Source: an uncultured Shimia sp.
GTDB lineage: Bacteria > Pseudomonadota > Alphaproteobacteria > Rhodobacterales > Rhodobacteraceae
NCBI GenBank assembly: GCA_937897325.1
Contig: CALCOY010000014.1
Span: forward strand, 124,001-188,000
Reading direction: 5' to 3'
Length of the DNA: 64,000 nucleotides
The stretch's first letter is position 1. Each line of letters starts with the position of its first letter. Positions 18,578 to 27,554 of the stretch are shown here, piece by piece. A model generated the notes under the pieces. That model worked only from the letters and a program-made list of their open reading frames with translations, did not search any database and had not been told where the DNA came from. The translations under genes and the position numbers were made by a program.

Positions 18578-19906
18578 ATGCGGTTCTCAAAGGTCTTGGC
18601 GGCCGGTGCCGCCACTATACTAACTGGCCAGATCGGTACGACGGCACCAATGGACCAATCTGTGCGGCCCTCGGAACGACCTGAGGCTGCAACGGGCGAA
18701 AGGCTGGCTTTTGCTGGTGATATGATACGGCCTCAAGCCAGACCGCTTGTCGATCCTGCGACATCTGCAGCGATAGAGACGGCAGGCGAGGCGGATTTCC
18801 AGCGCTGGATCAGCGATTTTCGCGATAGAGCACGCGCTGCGGGAATTGGATCTGATGTGCTGGAAAGCGCCTTTCTTGGGGTAGTCTATGACCCGAAAGT
18901 GGTCGAGCTGGATCGCAACCAATCGGAATTCACCAAGACGATCTGGGAGTATCTCGGCTCTGCCGCGTCAGAGACAAGGATCGCGAATGGGAAAAGGGCG
19001 CTCGAAAAGCATCGTGATACGCTTGAGCAGATCGAGGCACGCTACAGCGTCGATAAGGACGTTGTGGTTGCGATATGGGGACTGGAAAGTGCCTATGGTT
19101 CGTTCCGGGGCAGCAACGATGTGATCCGGTCTATGGCGACGCTTGCCTTCGACGGGCGACGGGGCGCATTCTTCGAAGAGCAACTGATCGCTGCGCTGCG
19201 GATCCTGCAAAGCGGCGACACCGAGCCGCGCAATATGACAGGAAGCTGGGCGGGGGCCATGGGACACACCCAGTTCATGCCAACTTCATACTTGGAGCAT
19301 GCAGTGGATTTTGATGGCGACGGGCAGCGCAATCTGTGGTCGGACGACCCGAGCGATGCGCTGGCCTCAACGGCGGCCTATCTGGCGGGCTTTGGTTGGG
19401 TGAAGGGGCAACCATGGGGAGTTGAAGTGCAACTTCCCGATGGGTTCGACTACACGCTGGCCGACCGGAAGATACTGAAAGACCCATCCGACTGGGCCGC
19501 ACTTGGCGTGGTCGACATGCAGGGACAAAAGGTGCCTAACCACGGGAAGGCCTCGGTCCTGTTGCCGGCGGGCAGCAAAGGCGCGGCCTTCATGATCTTC
19601 AAGAATTTCGAGGTGATCGAGCGCTACAATACGGCGGATGCCTATGTGATCGGCGTCGGACATCTCAGCGACCGGATCATGGGCGGCCCTGCCATTCAGG
19701 GGGATTGGCCGCTGGAGGACAGGGCGCTGACATTTGACGAAAGGCAAGAGATGCAGAGGCGTCTGACCAGCCGTGGGTTCAGCACCAAGGGGATCGACGG
19801 AAAGATCGGGCCCAAAACAATCGCCGCTGTCAGAGCGTTCCAGCAGGCAGAGGGTCTGACACCCGACGGGTATGCATCGCTTCGCCTGCTGAACCTTTTG
19901 CGGTAA
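18578..19906 (+). CDS. Lytic murein transglycosylase, MltB family
   Basis: 442 residues. A signal peptide-like start (KVLAAGAATILTGQIG) precedes the SLT_2 domain, with the catalytic glutamate in IWGLESAYGSF and conserved GAMGHTQFMPTSY and DDPSDALASTAAYL. A C-terminal peptidoglycan-binding domain (about 375-442) holds GFSTKGIDGKIGPKT. It cleaves glycan strands to 1,6-anhydro products in the periplasm. Stands alone. A GC hairpin (CCCGCCC with GGGCGGG, 19912-19929) follows the stop and may end transcription from either side. Confidence 0.93.
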   Translation: MRFSKVLAAGAATILTGQIGTTAPMDQSVRPSERPEAATGERLAFAGDMIRPQARPLVDPATSAAIETAGEADFQRWISDFRDRARAAGIGSDVLESAFLGVVYDPKVVELDRNQSEFTKTIWEYLGSAASETRIANGKRALEKHRDTLEQIEARYSVDKDVVVAIWGLESAYGSFRGSNDVIRSMATLAFDGRRGAFFEEQLIAALRILQSGDTEPRNMTGSWAGAMGHTQFMPTSYLEHAVDFDGDGQRNLWSDDPSDALASTAAYLAGFGWVKGQPWGVEVQLPDGFDYTLADRKILKDPSDWAALGVVDMQGQKVPNHGKASVLLPAGSKGAAFMIFKNFEVIERYNTADAYVIGVGHLSDRIMGGPAIQGDWPLEDRALTFDERQEMQRRLTSRGFSTKGIDGKIGPKTIAAVRAFQQAEGLTPDGYASLRLLNLLR

Positions 19907-19911
19907 GGATC

Positions 19912-19930
19912 CCGCCCTTGCAGGGGCGGG
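19912..19930. terminator. GC hairpin between convergent genes
   Basis: CCCGCCC-TTGCAG-GGGCGGG-type stem between the transglycosylase stop and the PCu(A)C gene stop. No clear T-run on either side, so termination is only likely. Confidence 0.45.
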
Positions 19931-19937
19931 CGCCAGA

Positions 19938-20435
19938 CTAGTTTGTGGCAGCGCCGTGGTTGGAATGATCCATTGTGCCGTGATCCTTCGCACCATCGCG
20001 GGCTTCGATAGCAAATTCGATCTCAACCTCGCCAGCGTTTTCGAAAACCAACGTGGCCGGGATTCTCTCACCTTCTTCAAAGGGGTCTCCGTCGAGGCCC
20101 ATAAACATCACGTGGAAGCCGCCAGGGGCAAGTTCCACCGTCTCGCCCGGTGGAATGTCGATGCTATCGACATGCATCATGCGGGCGACACCATCTGTCT
20201 CCTCGGTTGTGTGAAGTTCAACGCGGGGGAAGTCGGCTTTGGCCCCAATAAGGCGATCGGCCTTTTCGCCATTGTTGATTATGGTGAGGTAGCCGCCACC
20301 AGCCTTGGCGGTCTTGGCGGTTTCAAAGGCCATCGGGTGTTGGATCGTCAGATCTCCAGCGGTAAAATCATGCGCTTGTGCCAGGCTGGCCGTTGCACCC
20401 AGGGCCATCGCGGCTGTCAGAAGATGGGCTTTCAT
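19938..20435 (-). CDS. PCu(A)C-type periplasmic copper chaperone
   Basis: 165 residues with a signal peptide (MALGATASLAQA). The copper-binding H(M)-X-M-X-H-X-M pattern is seen as HPMAFET, VELHTTEETDGVARMMHVD and FHVMFMGLDGD. The family delivers Cu(I) to the CuA site of cytochrome oxidase. The C-terminal tail adds histidines and methionine (KDHGTMDHSNHG). The next gene upstream on the same strand also makes a small exported protein. Confidence 0.93.
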   Translation of the reverse strand: MKAHLLTAAMALGATASLAQAHDFTAGDLTIQHPMAFETAKTAKAGGGYLTIINNGEKADRLIGAKADFPRVELHTTEETDGVARMMHVDSIDIPPGETVELAPGGFHVMFMGLDGDPFEEGERIPATLVFENAGEVEIEFAIEARDGAKDHGTMDHSNHGAATN

Positions 20436-20508
20436 ATCTTCACTCTCTTTTTGCGGGCAGACCTATTCTGGCCCCCGTCATCCGAATTGTTTTTGAATTT
20501 GGGCGGAT

Positions 20509-20871
20509 TTAGGCCGCAGGTGGCGCCCGGACCTGCACGCCAGGATCCCAATAAGGGCCGTCATCGTTGCAAGCGGTCAAGGTCGGCGTGATGACCTGTT
20601 GAAGGCTCAGTGTGAAGATCGCGCCGTGTTGCAGATCGGAAAGGGCAATGTCCTCGACCAGGCGGCAGGTTTCGCAAAGCTCATAGACCTCATGCAGAGG
20701 TGCCGCATCGCCACAAACATCCGCCCAGCTTCCGCCCGCCATCAGGAAAGCCTCTGCAGCCGGATCAGGCGCAGGCATAGCAAGTCTATGCGCGACGGCG
20801 GACGATGCCATGGCAAGGATAAGGGCCACGACGATCACAAGGCGAGAGGTGATTACCCGCAGGTCGGTCAT
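20509..20871 (-). CDS. Small exported hypothetical protein with three-cysteine region
   Basis: 120 residues. An N-terminal hydrophobic segment (VITSRLVIVVALILAMASSA, about 6-27) is a signal peptide or anchor. The mature part holds SWADVCGD and ELCETCRLVED, so three cysteines close together, then a later cysteine (LTACNDDG). The C-E-T-C pair and location next to a copper chaperone suggest a metal or redox link, perhaps near the DUF2946 group, but that is a guess. 73 bases separate it from the PCu(A)C gene. Confidence 0.6.
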   Translation of the reverse strand: MTDLRVITSRLVIVVALILAMASSAVAHRLAMPAPDPAAEAFLMAGGSWADVCGDAAPLHEVYELCETCRLVEDIALSDLQHGAIFTLSLQQVITPTLTACNDDGPYWDPGVQVRAPPAA

Positions 20872-20938
20872 GTGAGGTATATACGCAGCACGCGATAGGC
20901 TGCCAAGGGCAGTGGCTGCAACTTGTTGCTCTTAGATT

Positions 20939-21823
20939 TCAGCCTGGTGACATGCCCCGCAGGCGTTCCGATCGGCGGCGCAAAAGCTCAACTGTTGTCA
21001 GAAGCGCTATGGAGATCACGACCAGCAGCGTTGCGACAGCAAGGATTGTCGGGCTGATCTGTTCACGCAGGCCAATGAACATCTGCCAGGGCAGCGTCTT
21101 TTGGGCGGCTGAGCCTACAAAGAGGACCACGACGACCTCATCAAAGGACGTGATAAAGGCAAAAAGCCCGCCCGAAATCACACCGGGCAGGATCAGGGGC
21201 ATCTGAACGCGGAAAAAGGTCGTGACCGGGTCAGCCCCCATATTTGCCGCAGCGCGGGTGAGAGACCGGTCAAAGCCCACAAGCGTTGCCGTCACGGTGA
21301 TGATGACGAAGGGGATGCCAAGGACCGCATGTGCAAGGATAACTTTGACGTAGCCGACAAAGCCCTTCGACAGACCGAGAGTCCCCTCCATCCAGTTGCC
21401 CAAGGCCGAGTAGAAGAAGAACATGCCCGTGGCTGAGATGATCAGGGGCACGATCATCGGGGAGATCAGGATGGCCATGATCGTGCCCTTGAAAGGCACG
21501 TGGCTTTGGCTGAGGCCGATTGCAGCCAGCGTTCCAAGGGTTACGGACAGAATAGTGGCAATTGGCGCTATGATCAGGGAGTTCTTGAGCGCAAGCTGCC
21601 AGCCGGGATTGTTGAAGAAGTCCCAATAGTGTTTTAGCGAATAGCCATCCGGATCGAGACGCAACATCTCGGGCGTAAAGGTAAAGAAATCCTGCGCATT
21701 GAAGGAGAGCGGGATGACAACAAGGATTGGCGTGATCAGAAAGACGAAGATCAGCGCGCAGATCACGCGGAAGCTATAGTACCAGATACGTTGGCCGGTC
21801 GTCGCGTAGGTAGGCAGACTCAT
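20939..21823 (-). CDS. ABC transporter permease, PotC type
   Basis: 294 residues with six membrane helices. The cytoplasmic EAA loop reads LTRAAANMGADPVTTFFRV, which contacts the ATPase. In the spermidine/putrescine class, PotC and PotB form the membrane channel. It is the last gene of an operon on the minus strand: ATPase, binding protein, DUF1330 protein, large permease, this permease. Five bases separate it from the larger permease. Substrate is likely a polyamine or similar cation, but this operon lacks a diagnostic feature. Confidence 0.88.
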   Translation of the reverse strand: MSLPTYATTGQRIWYYSFRVICALIFVFLITPILVVIPLSFNAQDFFTFTPEMLRLDPDGYSLKHYWDFFNNPGWQLALKNSLIIAPIATILSVTLGTLAAIGLSQSHVPFKGTIMAILISPMIVPLIISATGMFFFYSALGNWMEGTLGLSKGFVGYVKVILAHAVLGIPFVIITVTATLVGFDRSLTRAAANMGADPVTTFFRVQMPLILPGVISGGLFAFITSFDEVVVVLFVGSAAQKTLPWQMFIGLREQISPTILAVATLLVVISIALLTTVELLRRRSERLRGMSPG

Positions 21824-21827
21824 ATCG

Positions 21828-23360
21828 TTATCCCAGCTTCACGTTGTCGATGCCCACGATCTTGTCATAAGCCCAGTATAGCATCAGCACGATCACCAGA
21901 AGGATCGTTCCAAGAGCCGCTGCGAGGCCCCAGTTGAGCGATGACGAGATGTGGTAAGCGATCCGATTGGATATGAAGACACCCTGCGTGCCGCCAACGA
22001 TCTCTGGCGTAATGTAGTAGCCGATGGCCAGGATGAAGACGAGGATTGAGCCCGCGCCGATACCGGGCACGGATTGCGGGAAGTACACCCGCCAAAAAGC
22101 TGTCCAGTTGGTCGCCCCCAGGGACTTCGCCGCACGCAGGTAACTCGGGGGGATCGTCTGCATGACCGAATACATCGGCAGGATCATGAAGGGCAGCAGG
22201 ATGTGGGTCATGGCGACGATCGTGCCGAACTGGTTGTTGATCATCACGAGTCTGTCGCCATTGCTGACCAGCCCGATCCAGACGAGCACATCGTTAATGA
22301 CACCTTGCTGCTGCAACATAACCTTCCAAGCGGAGGTTCGGACCAGAAGCGAGGTCCAGAATGGCAGCAGCACCAGGATCAGAAGCAGGTTTGCCTTGCG
22401 AGCAGGCAGGTTCGCGAGAAGCCACGCGATTGGGTAACCCAGCAAAATGCAGCATCCCATGATGACAAGAGACATCCATAGAGTGCGTCCGAAAAGCGTG
22501 ATGTAGATCTGTTCGTTAGCGGGCTGCATTTCGATTCCATCGAGGCTTTTTTGCATGTCGATGGAATTGAGAAAGTAGCCGGGCGTGTAGGTGGGCGAAT
22601 AGAGTTTGAGCGTTTGCCAAAGCTCGAGATCGGCCCAATCGTTGTCCGCATCGGCGAAGGCTTCTTTCAGATTGACGGTCTTAAAGCTGCCCGCGACTTC
22701 GGCGGCGGATTGCAGAATGGGTGGGCCTTCTGTCAGCCCCTCAGCGCGGGACAGATCAAAATGCAGCGCCGTGAAGAGGAAATCCTGTATATCTTCTGCG
22801 GCCGGGTCTTCATCTTCGCTGACAAGATAGTCGGACCAGCGATCCCATGTGCGAGCGGTCAGTTGCAGCGCATCGGCGGCTGCGTCATCCTCAAAAAGGG
22901 CCACCCAAGTGGTGGGATCTTCCCAAGCGGGATCAAGCTCGGTGAATTGCTCGGTGTATATGTCGGTGTCGAAGCGGCCCACACGGCGACCCGTCTTGCG
23001 GAAGACGGAGGAAACGCCAGAAACTTCGTAGTTCAGGCGGGATCCGAGGCGCGTGTGAAGTTTTTGTTCCTGAGCAAGCCAAAGATCGATGTACAGAAGG
23101 GTGAACATGTCGTCTGAGGGCAGTTCACCACCTTGCGCGTCCCAGTCTTTCAGGGCGGAGATCGTTTCGGGCAGGGTGTTTTCCACAATCTGATTTTCGA
23201 CCGAACGAAAAAGCATGTTGCCGATCGGGATAACAAACGTGATCAGGACGAAGATCAGAAGTGGCGCAACCAGGGCGAGCGCGCGCAGCTTCTGACGGCG
23301 CAGGGCGCGCTTGAGACTGCGTTTGAGCGGCGTGCCGTCTGCGGCCTGCATCTGTTCCAT
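21828..23360 (-). CDS. ABC transporter permease, PotB type, with large periplasmic insert
   Basis: 510 residues, against about 280-300 for PotB. Membrane helix 1 is about residues 29-52. It is followed by roughly 230 residues without membrane helices (about 55-285, for example RVGRFDTDIYTEQFTELDPA and FEDDAAADALQLTARTWDRW) that must face the periplasm. Then come five helices and the EAA loop YLRAAKSLGATNWTAFWRVY. The long insert is not explained by the usual PotB fold. It starts 1 base after the DUF1330 gene stop. Confidence 0.88.
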   Translation of the reverse strand: MEQMQAADGTPLKRSLKRALRRQKLRALALVAPLLIFVLITFVIPIGNMLFRSVENQIVENTLPETISALKDWDAQGGELPSDDMFTLLYIDLWLAQEQKLHTRLGSRLNYEVSGVSSVFRKTGRRVGRFDTDIYTEQFTELDPAWEDPTTWVALFEDDAAADALQLTARTWDRWSDYLVSEDEDPAAEDIQDFLFTALHFDLSRAEGLTEGPPILQSAAEVAGSFKTVNLKEAFADADNDWADLELWQTLKLYSPTYTPGYFLNSIDMQKSLDGIEMQPANEQIYITLFGRTLWMSLVIMGCCILLGYPIAWLLANLPARKANLLLILVLLPFWTSLLVRTSAWKVMLQQQGVINDVLVWIGLVSNGDRLVMINNQFGTIVAMTHILLPFMILPMYSVMQTIPPSYLRAAKSLGATNWTAFWRVYFPQSVPGIGAGSILVFILAIGYYITPEIVGGTQGVFISNRIAYHISSSLNWGLAAALGTILLVIVLMLYWAYDKIVGIDNVKLG

Positions 23361-23361
23361 T

Positions 23362-23649
23362 CTAAGTGCCTTCGACCACGAGAATGACGCTGTCGGCAGT
23401 GCGTTGACGGATCTTGGCGACCTCTTGGTAGTCTGGATCGTTGTAGGCGTCGAGAGCGGCCTGATAGCTTGGAAATTCTATGACAACGTGACGGTCAAGC
23501 GTTTCGCCCTCCATGACCCGGGACTGCCCGCCACGAACAACGAAGCTGCCTCCTAGCCCTTGCAGGATCGGTGTGTCTTTTTCGACGTATTCCTTGTAGG
23601 CCTCGGGATCCTTCACGGTGATGTGGGCGACAATGTAGCCTTTGGGCAT
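23362..23649 (-). CDS. DUF1330 family protein
   Basis: 95 residues, a dimeric ferredoxin-like (alpha-beta barrel) domain: KGYIVAHITVKDPEAYKEY, then ETLDRHVVIEFPSYQAALDAY and ending in ADSVILVVEG. Function of the family is not settled; related folds act on small molecules as monooxygenases or binding proteins. Start at ATG 23649 after AAAGGAC. It lies directly before the large permease gene, so is part of the transporter operon, although the repeat pair upstream separates it from the binding protein gene. Confidence 0.85.
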   Translation of the reverse strand: MPKGYIVAHITVKDPEAYKEYVEKDTPILQGLGGSFVVRGGQSRVMEGETLDRHVVIEFPSYQAALDAYNDPDYQEVAKIRQRTADSVILVVEGT

Positions 23650-23667
23650 GAAAAGTGTCCTTTGTGG

Positions 23668-23692
23668 GTGGGCGGGCGACACGCCCGCCTTA
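23668..23692. repeat. Dispersed palindromic repeat, GACAC-centred copy
   Basis: GGCGGGC-GACAC-GCCCGCC (23671-23689) plus a right TTA end, matching the copy at 1615. It lies in the gap between the binding protein and DUF1330 genes. Confidence 0.85.
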
Positions 23693-23735
23693 CTGGTTTT
23701 CTGAACCCACGCTAAGCCAGCTGGAAGAGGGGTTG

Positions 23736-23760
23736 TAAGGCGGGCGTGTCGCCCGCCTTA
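23736..23760. repeat. Dispersed palindromic repeat, GTGTC-centred copy
   Basis: Perfect 10-base arms (TAAGGCGGGC) around GTGTC. Exactly the reverse complement of the copy at 1615-1639. With the copy at 23668 it forms an inverted pair about 45 bases apart, the same arrangement as at 1615/1679. Confidence 0.88.
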
Positions 23761-23769
23761 GCTGTTAGA

Positions 23770-24882
23770 TTATTGGGCCAGCCAAGCCTGGAACTTGGCG
23801 TCCAGATCATCGCGATAGTCGGCCCACCATTCGTAGTTATAGAGAAAGGTGTTTTCCGCATTAGCCGGATCGGTCGGCATATGTGGTGCCATCTCTATCC
23901 CCAAATCAGCATGCGTGCTCACCAACGGCGCCGAAGACGCACGTGCCGGACCGTAGGAGATGAACTTCGACTGATCCGCAAGACGCTGCGTGTCTGTCGC
24001 GAAACGCACGAAATCCTTCACGCGGGCCAAGCGGTCCTCTGGCAAGCCGGCAGGGATGATCCAACCGTCAAGATCGAAGACCTGCGCGTCCCAAAGCATC
24101 TCGACAGGCTGTTCCTGTTCAACGATCAGGCTGAAAAGGCGTCCGTTATAGGTCGAACCCATAACGACTTCGCCATCCGCCAAGAGCTGCGGCGTGTCAG
24201 CTCCCGCCGTCCACCAGACGACCTGGTCCTTGATCGCGTCAAGCTTGGCGAAGGCCTGTGCCTGACCCTCATCGGTTTCCAATACGTCGTAGATATCGTC
24301 CTTGGCGACGCCATCGCAGAGCAGCGCCCACTCCAGGTTGCCAATGGGCCGTTTCTCGAGGCTGCGCTTGCCGGGGAAGTTTTCGGTGTCCCAGATCGCA
24401 CAGATGTTGTCTGGTGTACCGCTCCAGCCTTCTGCATCCGTACGGTAACCGACTGTGGTCGAATAAACGATCTGCGGGATGAAGCAGTCGCTGACGATCA
24501 AGTCGCCGAAATCTTCAGATGCCGATGTGCCGTCGGGCGCTGGTGCCAGCAATTCATCGTGGTCGATTTCCATGGCGAGGCCTTCGTCACAGAGCCGGAT
24601 GGCGTCAGAGGCTACGACATCCACCAGATCCCATGTGAGGTTGTCGGCTTCGTTCATGGCACGCAGCTTCGCCACAGCCTCAGCCGAGCTTTCGTCCCAA
24701 ACGGCGTTCACACCCGCATTGTCGGCAAGGTAGGGCTCAACATAGGCCTTTTGTTGGCTGGCCTGATAAGCCCCGCCCCAACTGACAAGGGTCATATCGC
24801 CAGCCATGTGGCCATCCGCGACCACAAGCGTTGCAGCGGCGCCTAGCGCCGTCGTCGCAAATAGTGTCTTGGTGAGTTTCAT
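23770..24882 (-). CDS. Extracellular solute-binding protein (PotD/PotF type)
   Basis: 370 residues. A signal peptide ends about residue 22 (AAATLVVADG). The mature protein has the spermidine/putrescine-binding layout: MTLVSWGGAYQASQQKAY near the N-terminus, WDLVDVVASDAIRLCDEG and LDGWIIPAGL. It would catch a substrate in the periplasm for the two permeases. It is placed between the ATPase gene and the DUF1330 gene, with a hairpin terminator upstream and paired repeats downstream, so it may be expressed at a different level from its neighbours. Confidence 0.88.
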   Translation of the reverse strand: MKLTKTLFATTALGAAATLVVADGHMAGDMTLVSWGGAYQASQQKAYVEPYLADNAGVNAVWDESSAEAVAKLRAMNEADNLTWDLVDVVASDAIRLCDEGLAMEIDHDELLAPAPDGTSASEDFGDLIVSDCFIPQIVYSTTVGYRTDAEGWSGTPDNICAIWDTENFPGKRSLEKRPIGNLEWALLCDGVAKDDIYDVLETDEGQAQAFAKLDAIKDQVVWWTAGADTPQLLADGEVVMGSTYNGRLFSLIVEQEQPVEMLWDAQVFDLDGWIIPAGLPEDRLARVKDFVRFATDTQRLADQSKFISYGPARASSAPLVSTHADLGIEMAPHMPTDPANAENTFLYNYEWWADYRDDLDAKFQAWLAQ

Positions 24883-24915
24883 ACGTCTCTCCCGTTTATC
24901 AACCTGGTTTGGTGA

Positions 24916-24948
24916 TAAAGCCCCGCAGACCAGGCTGCGGCGGGGCCC
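24916..24948 (-). terminator. Hairpin between the ATPase and binding-protein genes
   Basis: On the minus strand GCCCCGCcGCAG pairs with CTGCGGGGC around a 6-base loop and is followed by TTTA. It could stop or attenuate transcription passing from the ATPase gene into the binding protein gene. Confidence 0.55.
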
Positions 24949-24955
24949 TTTTGCT

Positions 24956-26110
24956 TCATGCGTCCAGCGCCCGGCAATCCTCCGGCAACCACCCGATGCG
25001 GATCTCTTCGCCCTTTTTCAGGCGCCGCTGATCGGGGGCATTGCGATACTTCATGACAAAGTCGTTCCGTCCGGCCACGCGCAGACGGGTGCGGAACGTG
25101 TCGCCCATATAGATGAATTCCTCGACCACAGCGTCGAGAAGGTGTGCATCGGGCGACAGCCGTTCCGGCATAAATTCGACCCGCTCGGGCCGGATCGACA
25201 CCCGTGTCTTGGTGCCGGGTCCAGCAATATTCACGGGCCGCGCATCAATGATGTCGCCGCTGTCGAGCTTGACGGTACAAAGTTCACCCTGCACCTCTTC
25301 GATACGGCCCTCAAGTGTGTTGTTCTCCCCAATGAATTGAGCGACGAAGCTGTTCTCCGGCTCTTCATAAAGCGTGTCGGGTGGCGCGAGCTGCTGGATG
25401 CGTCCATCGTCGAACACCGCAACGCGGTCGGACATGGTCAACGCCTCCGTCTGATCATGCGTAACGTAGACGGTGGTGATGCCAAGATCGTGTGCAAGGT
25501 TCGTAATCTCGAACTGCATGTGTTCGCGCAACTGCTTGTCCAAGGCACCAAGCGGTTCGTCCATCAGAACCAGCTCCGGCTCAAAGACAAGCGCACGGGC
25601 CAGTGCGATTCGCTGCTGCTGACCGCCTGAAAGCTGTGCGGGACGACGCCCGCCAAATTCGCCCATCTGCACCATATCGAGCGCACGTTTGACCTTGGCT
25701 TCCCGTTCGGATTTGCTGAGCTTGCGAACCTCTAGCGGGAAGGCGAGATTTTCCGCAACTGTCATATGTGGAAAGAGCGCATAGTTCTGAAAAACCATAC
25801 CGATGCCGCGTTTGTGCGGTGGTATGTTGTTGATCGGCTTTCCGTCCAGCTTGATCTCACCATGGGTGGCAGTCTCGAAGCCCGCCAGCATCATCAGGCA
25901 GGTCGTCTTGCCGGATCCAGAGGGTCCGAGCATAGTGAGAAACTCGCCCTTCGGCATCGAGAGGTTGAGGTCTTTGACGACCAGCGTCTCGCCATCGTAA
26001 CTTTTTTGCACACGTTCGAATTCAACGAACGCAGCGGCGTTACTCGTATCGGCCAAATGTGGCTCCCCGTTTGTCGTGTGGCGGTTGTCCGCCTTCTTTG
26101 CCTCATGCAA
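24956..26110 (-). CDS. Spermidine/putrescine-type ABC transporter ATPase (PotA-like)
   Basis: 384 residues. Walker A is GPSGSGKTT, the Q-loop FQNYALFPHM, the ABC signature LSGGQQQRIALARAL, Walker B LVLMDEPLGALD and the switch histidine VTHDQ. The C-terminal 120 residues form the TOBE-type regulatory domain (VSIRPERVEFM). It powers the transporter encoded downstream. The ATG at 26110 gives a 19-residue N-terminal extension; a TTG at 26056 has GGGGAG before it and could be the true start. Confidence 0.92.
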   Translation of the reverse strand: MHEAKKADNRHTTNGEPHLADTSNAAAFVEFERVQKSYDGETLVVKDLNLSMPKGEFLTMLGPSGSGKTTCLMMLAGFETATHGEIKLDGKPINNIPPHKRGIGMVFQNYALFPHMTVAENLAFPLEVRKLSKSEREAKVKRALDMVQMGEFGGRRPAQLSGGQQQRIALARALVFEPELVLMDEPLGALDKQLREHMQFEITNLAHDLGITTVYVTHDQTEALTMSDRVAVFDDGRIQQLAPPDTLYEEPENSFVAQFIGENNTLEGRIEEVQGELCTVKLDSGDIIDARPVNIAGPGTKTRVSIRPERVEFMPERLSPDAHLLDAVVEEFIYMGDTFRTRLRVAGRNDFVMKYRNAPDQRRLKKGEEIRIGWLPEDCRALDA

Positions 26111-26156
26111 TCAGGACATGCGCGGTATTGCAACCATCTTTGACATATTGCCCAGA

Positions 26157-27554
26157 TCACGACGCCGCCATGAGCAAATCCTGATCTTTCAAGGCTTCAG
26201 AAGTCTCGTCCAGCGCCTTGCGGGCCCGACGGCCAATTTCTTCAATCTGATCGGGTGTAATGATAAGGGGGGGAGACAGGATCATCCGGTCTCCGACATG
26301 GCGCATGACCAGATTGTTTGCAAAACAGCGTTCACGGCAAATGTAACCGACAGTGCCTGGTTCGGCTGCGAACTTTGCCCTGCTTTCCTTATGCGGGGTA
26401 AGCGCGATAGATCCCATTAGGCCGACGACTGTGGCTTCCCCCACGATCGGATGATCGGTCAGCGATTGCATCATTGCCTTCAGCGCAGGGCCGGCCGTCT
26501 TGCGGACATGGTCCACAACGCTTTCCTCATCCAGCAAGCGTAGGTTTTCGAGCGCTACTGCAGCGGCGACGGGATGGCCTGAATACGTATAGCCGTGGTT
26601 GAACTCTGTCGCGGCGATGACCTTGGCGACGTCGTCGTGCAGGATGGATCCGCCAATTGGCTGATAACCAGAGCTAAGGCCCTTTGCGATGGTCATGATA
26701 TGCGGCCGGATGCCCATGGTCTGGCTACCAAACCAGTTGCCGGTACGCCCGAAGCCGCAGATGACTTCATCTGCGATCAGCAGAATGTCATAGGTATCGC
26801 AGATGCGTTGCACTTCAGGCCAATACGTTTCGGGCGGGACGATCACGCCCCCCGCGCCCTGCACAGGCTCTGCGATGAAGGCCGCCACCCGAGATTCTCC
26901 GTGGTGCAGGATGGCGTCTTCCAATTCGCGCGCCACGGCGATGCCGAATTCGGCGGGGCTTAGATCGGCGCCCTCGGACCACCAGTTCGGCTGGTTGATA
27001 TGGAGAATGTCAGGGATCGGCATGCCCCCTTGCGCGTGCATACCCGCCATTCCGCCAAGCGATCCCGATCCAACAGAAGAACCGTGATAGGCATTCTTGC
27101 GGCTGACGATGATCGACTTCTCTGGCTTACCCATTTCAGCCCAATAAGTGCGAACAAGGCGGATGTTGGTGTCATTGGCTTCGGATCCCGATCCTGCGAA
27201 GAAAACATGGTTAAGGCCTTCGGGCGCCAGATCTGCGATCTTCTGAGCGAGTGCGATGGCCGGAACATGAGTAGTCTGGAAGAACGTGTTGTAGTAGGGC
27301 AGTTCCTGCATCTGGCGTGTGGCGGCATCGACCAATTCCTGCCGTCCATAGCCGATATTCACGCACCAAAGCCCCGCCATCCCATCCAGGATCTCATTGC
27401 CCTCACTATCGGTGAGGTAGACGCCCTTGGCGCGCGTGATCACCCTTGCGCCTTTTGCCGAAAGCTCATCCCCTGTCGTGAAAGGGTGCATGTGGTGGGC
27501 GGCGTCCAGCGCCTGAAGCTCTGACGTGGGCAGATGGTTTGTGATGGTGGGCAT
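26157..27554 (-). CDS. Class III aminotransferase (polyamine/omega-amino acid type)
   Basis: 465 residues, a PLP enzyme. The catalytic lysine is in MTIAKGLSSGYQPIG, the PLP-binding aspartate in LIADEVICGFGRTG and a glycine/serine phosphate loop in FAGSGSEANDTNIR. It resembles putrescine-pyruvate or beta-alanine-pyruvate aminotransferases (SpuC type), for example in LDGMAGLWCVNIGYGR. It would convert putrescine taken up by the adjacent transporters to 4-aminobutanal. It is on the minus strand upstream of the ATPase gene (46-base gap) and divergent from the second transporter operon. Confidence 0.9.
   Translation of the reverse strand: MPTITNHLPTSELQALDAAHHMHPFTTGDELSAKGARVITRAKGVYLTDSEGNEILDGMAGLWCVNIGYGRQELVDAATRQMQELPYYNTFFQTTHVPAIALAQKIADLAPEGLNHVFFAGSGSEANDTNIRLVRTYWAEMGKPEKSIIVSRKNAYHGSSVGSGSLGGMAGMHAQGGMPIPDILHINQPNWWSEGADLSPAEFGIAVARELEDAILHHGESRVAAFIAEPVQGAGGVIVPPETYWPEVQRICDTYDILLIADEVICGFGRTGNWFGSQTMGIRPHIMTIAKGLSSGYQPIGGSILHDDVAKVIAATEFNHGYTYSGHPVAAAVALENLRLLDEESVVDHVRKTAGPALKAMMQSLTDHPIVGEATVVGLMGSIALTPHKESRAKFAAEPGTVGYICRERCFANNLVMRHVGDRMILSPPLIITPDQIEEIGRRARKALDETSEALKDQDLLMAAS

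Noticed and set aside
20305-20591. Plus-strand frames over the copper chaperone gene
   Set aside because: The minus-strand gene has a signal peptide and copper-binding motif; the plus-strand frames have neither.
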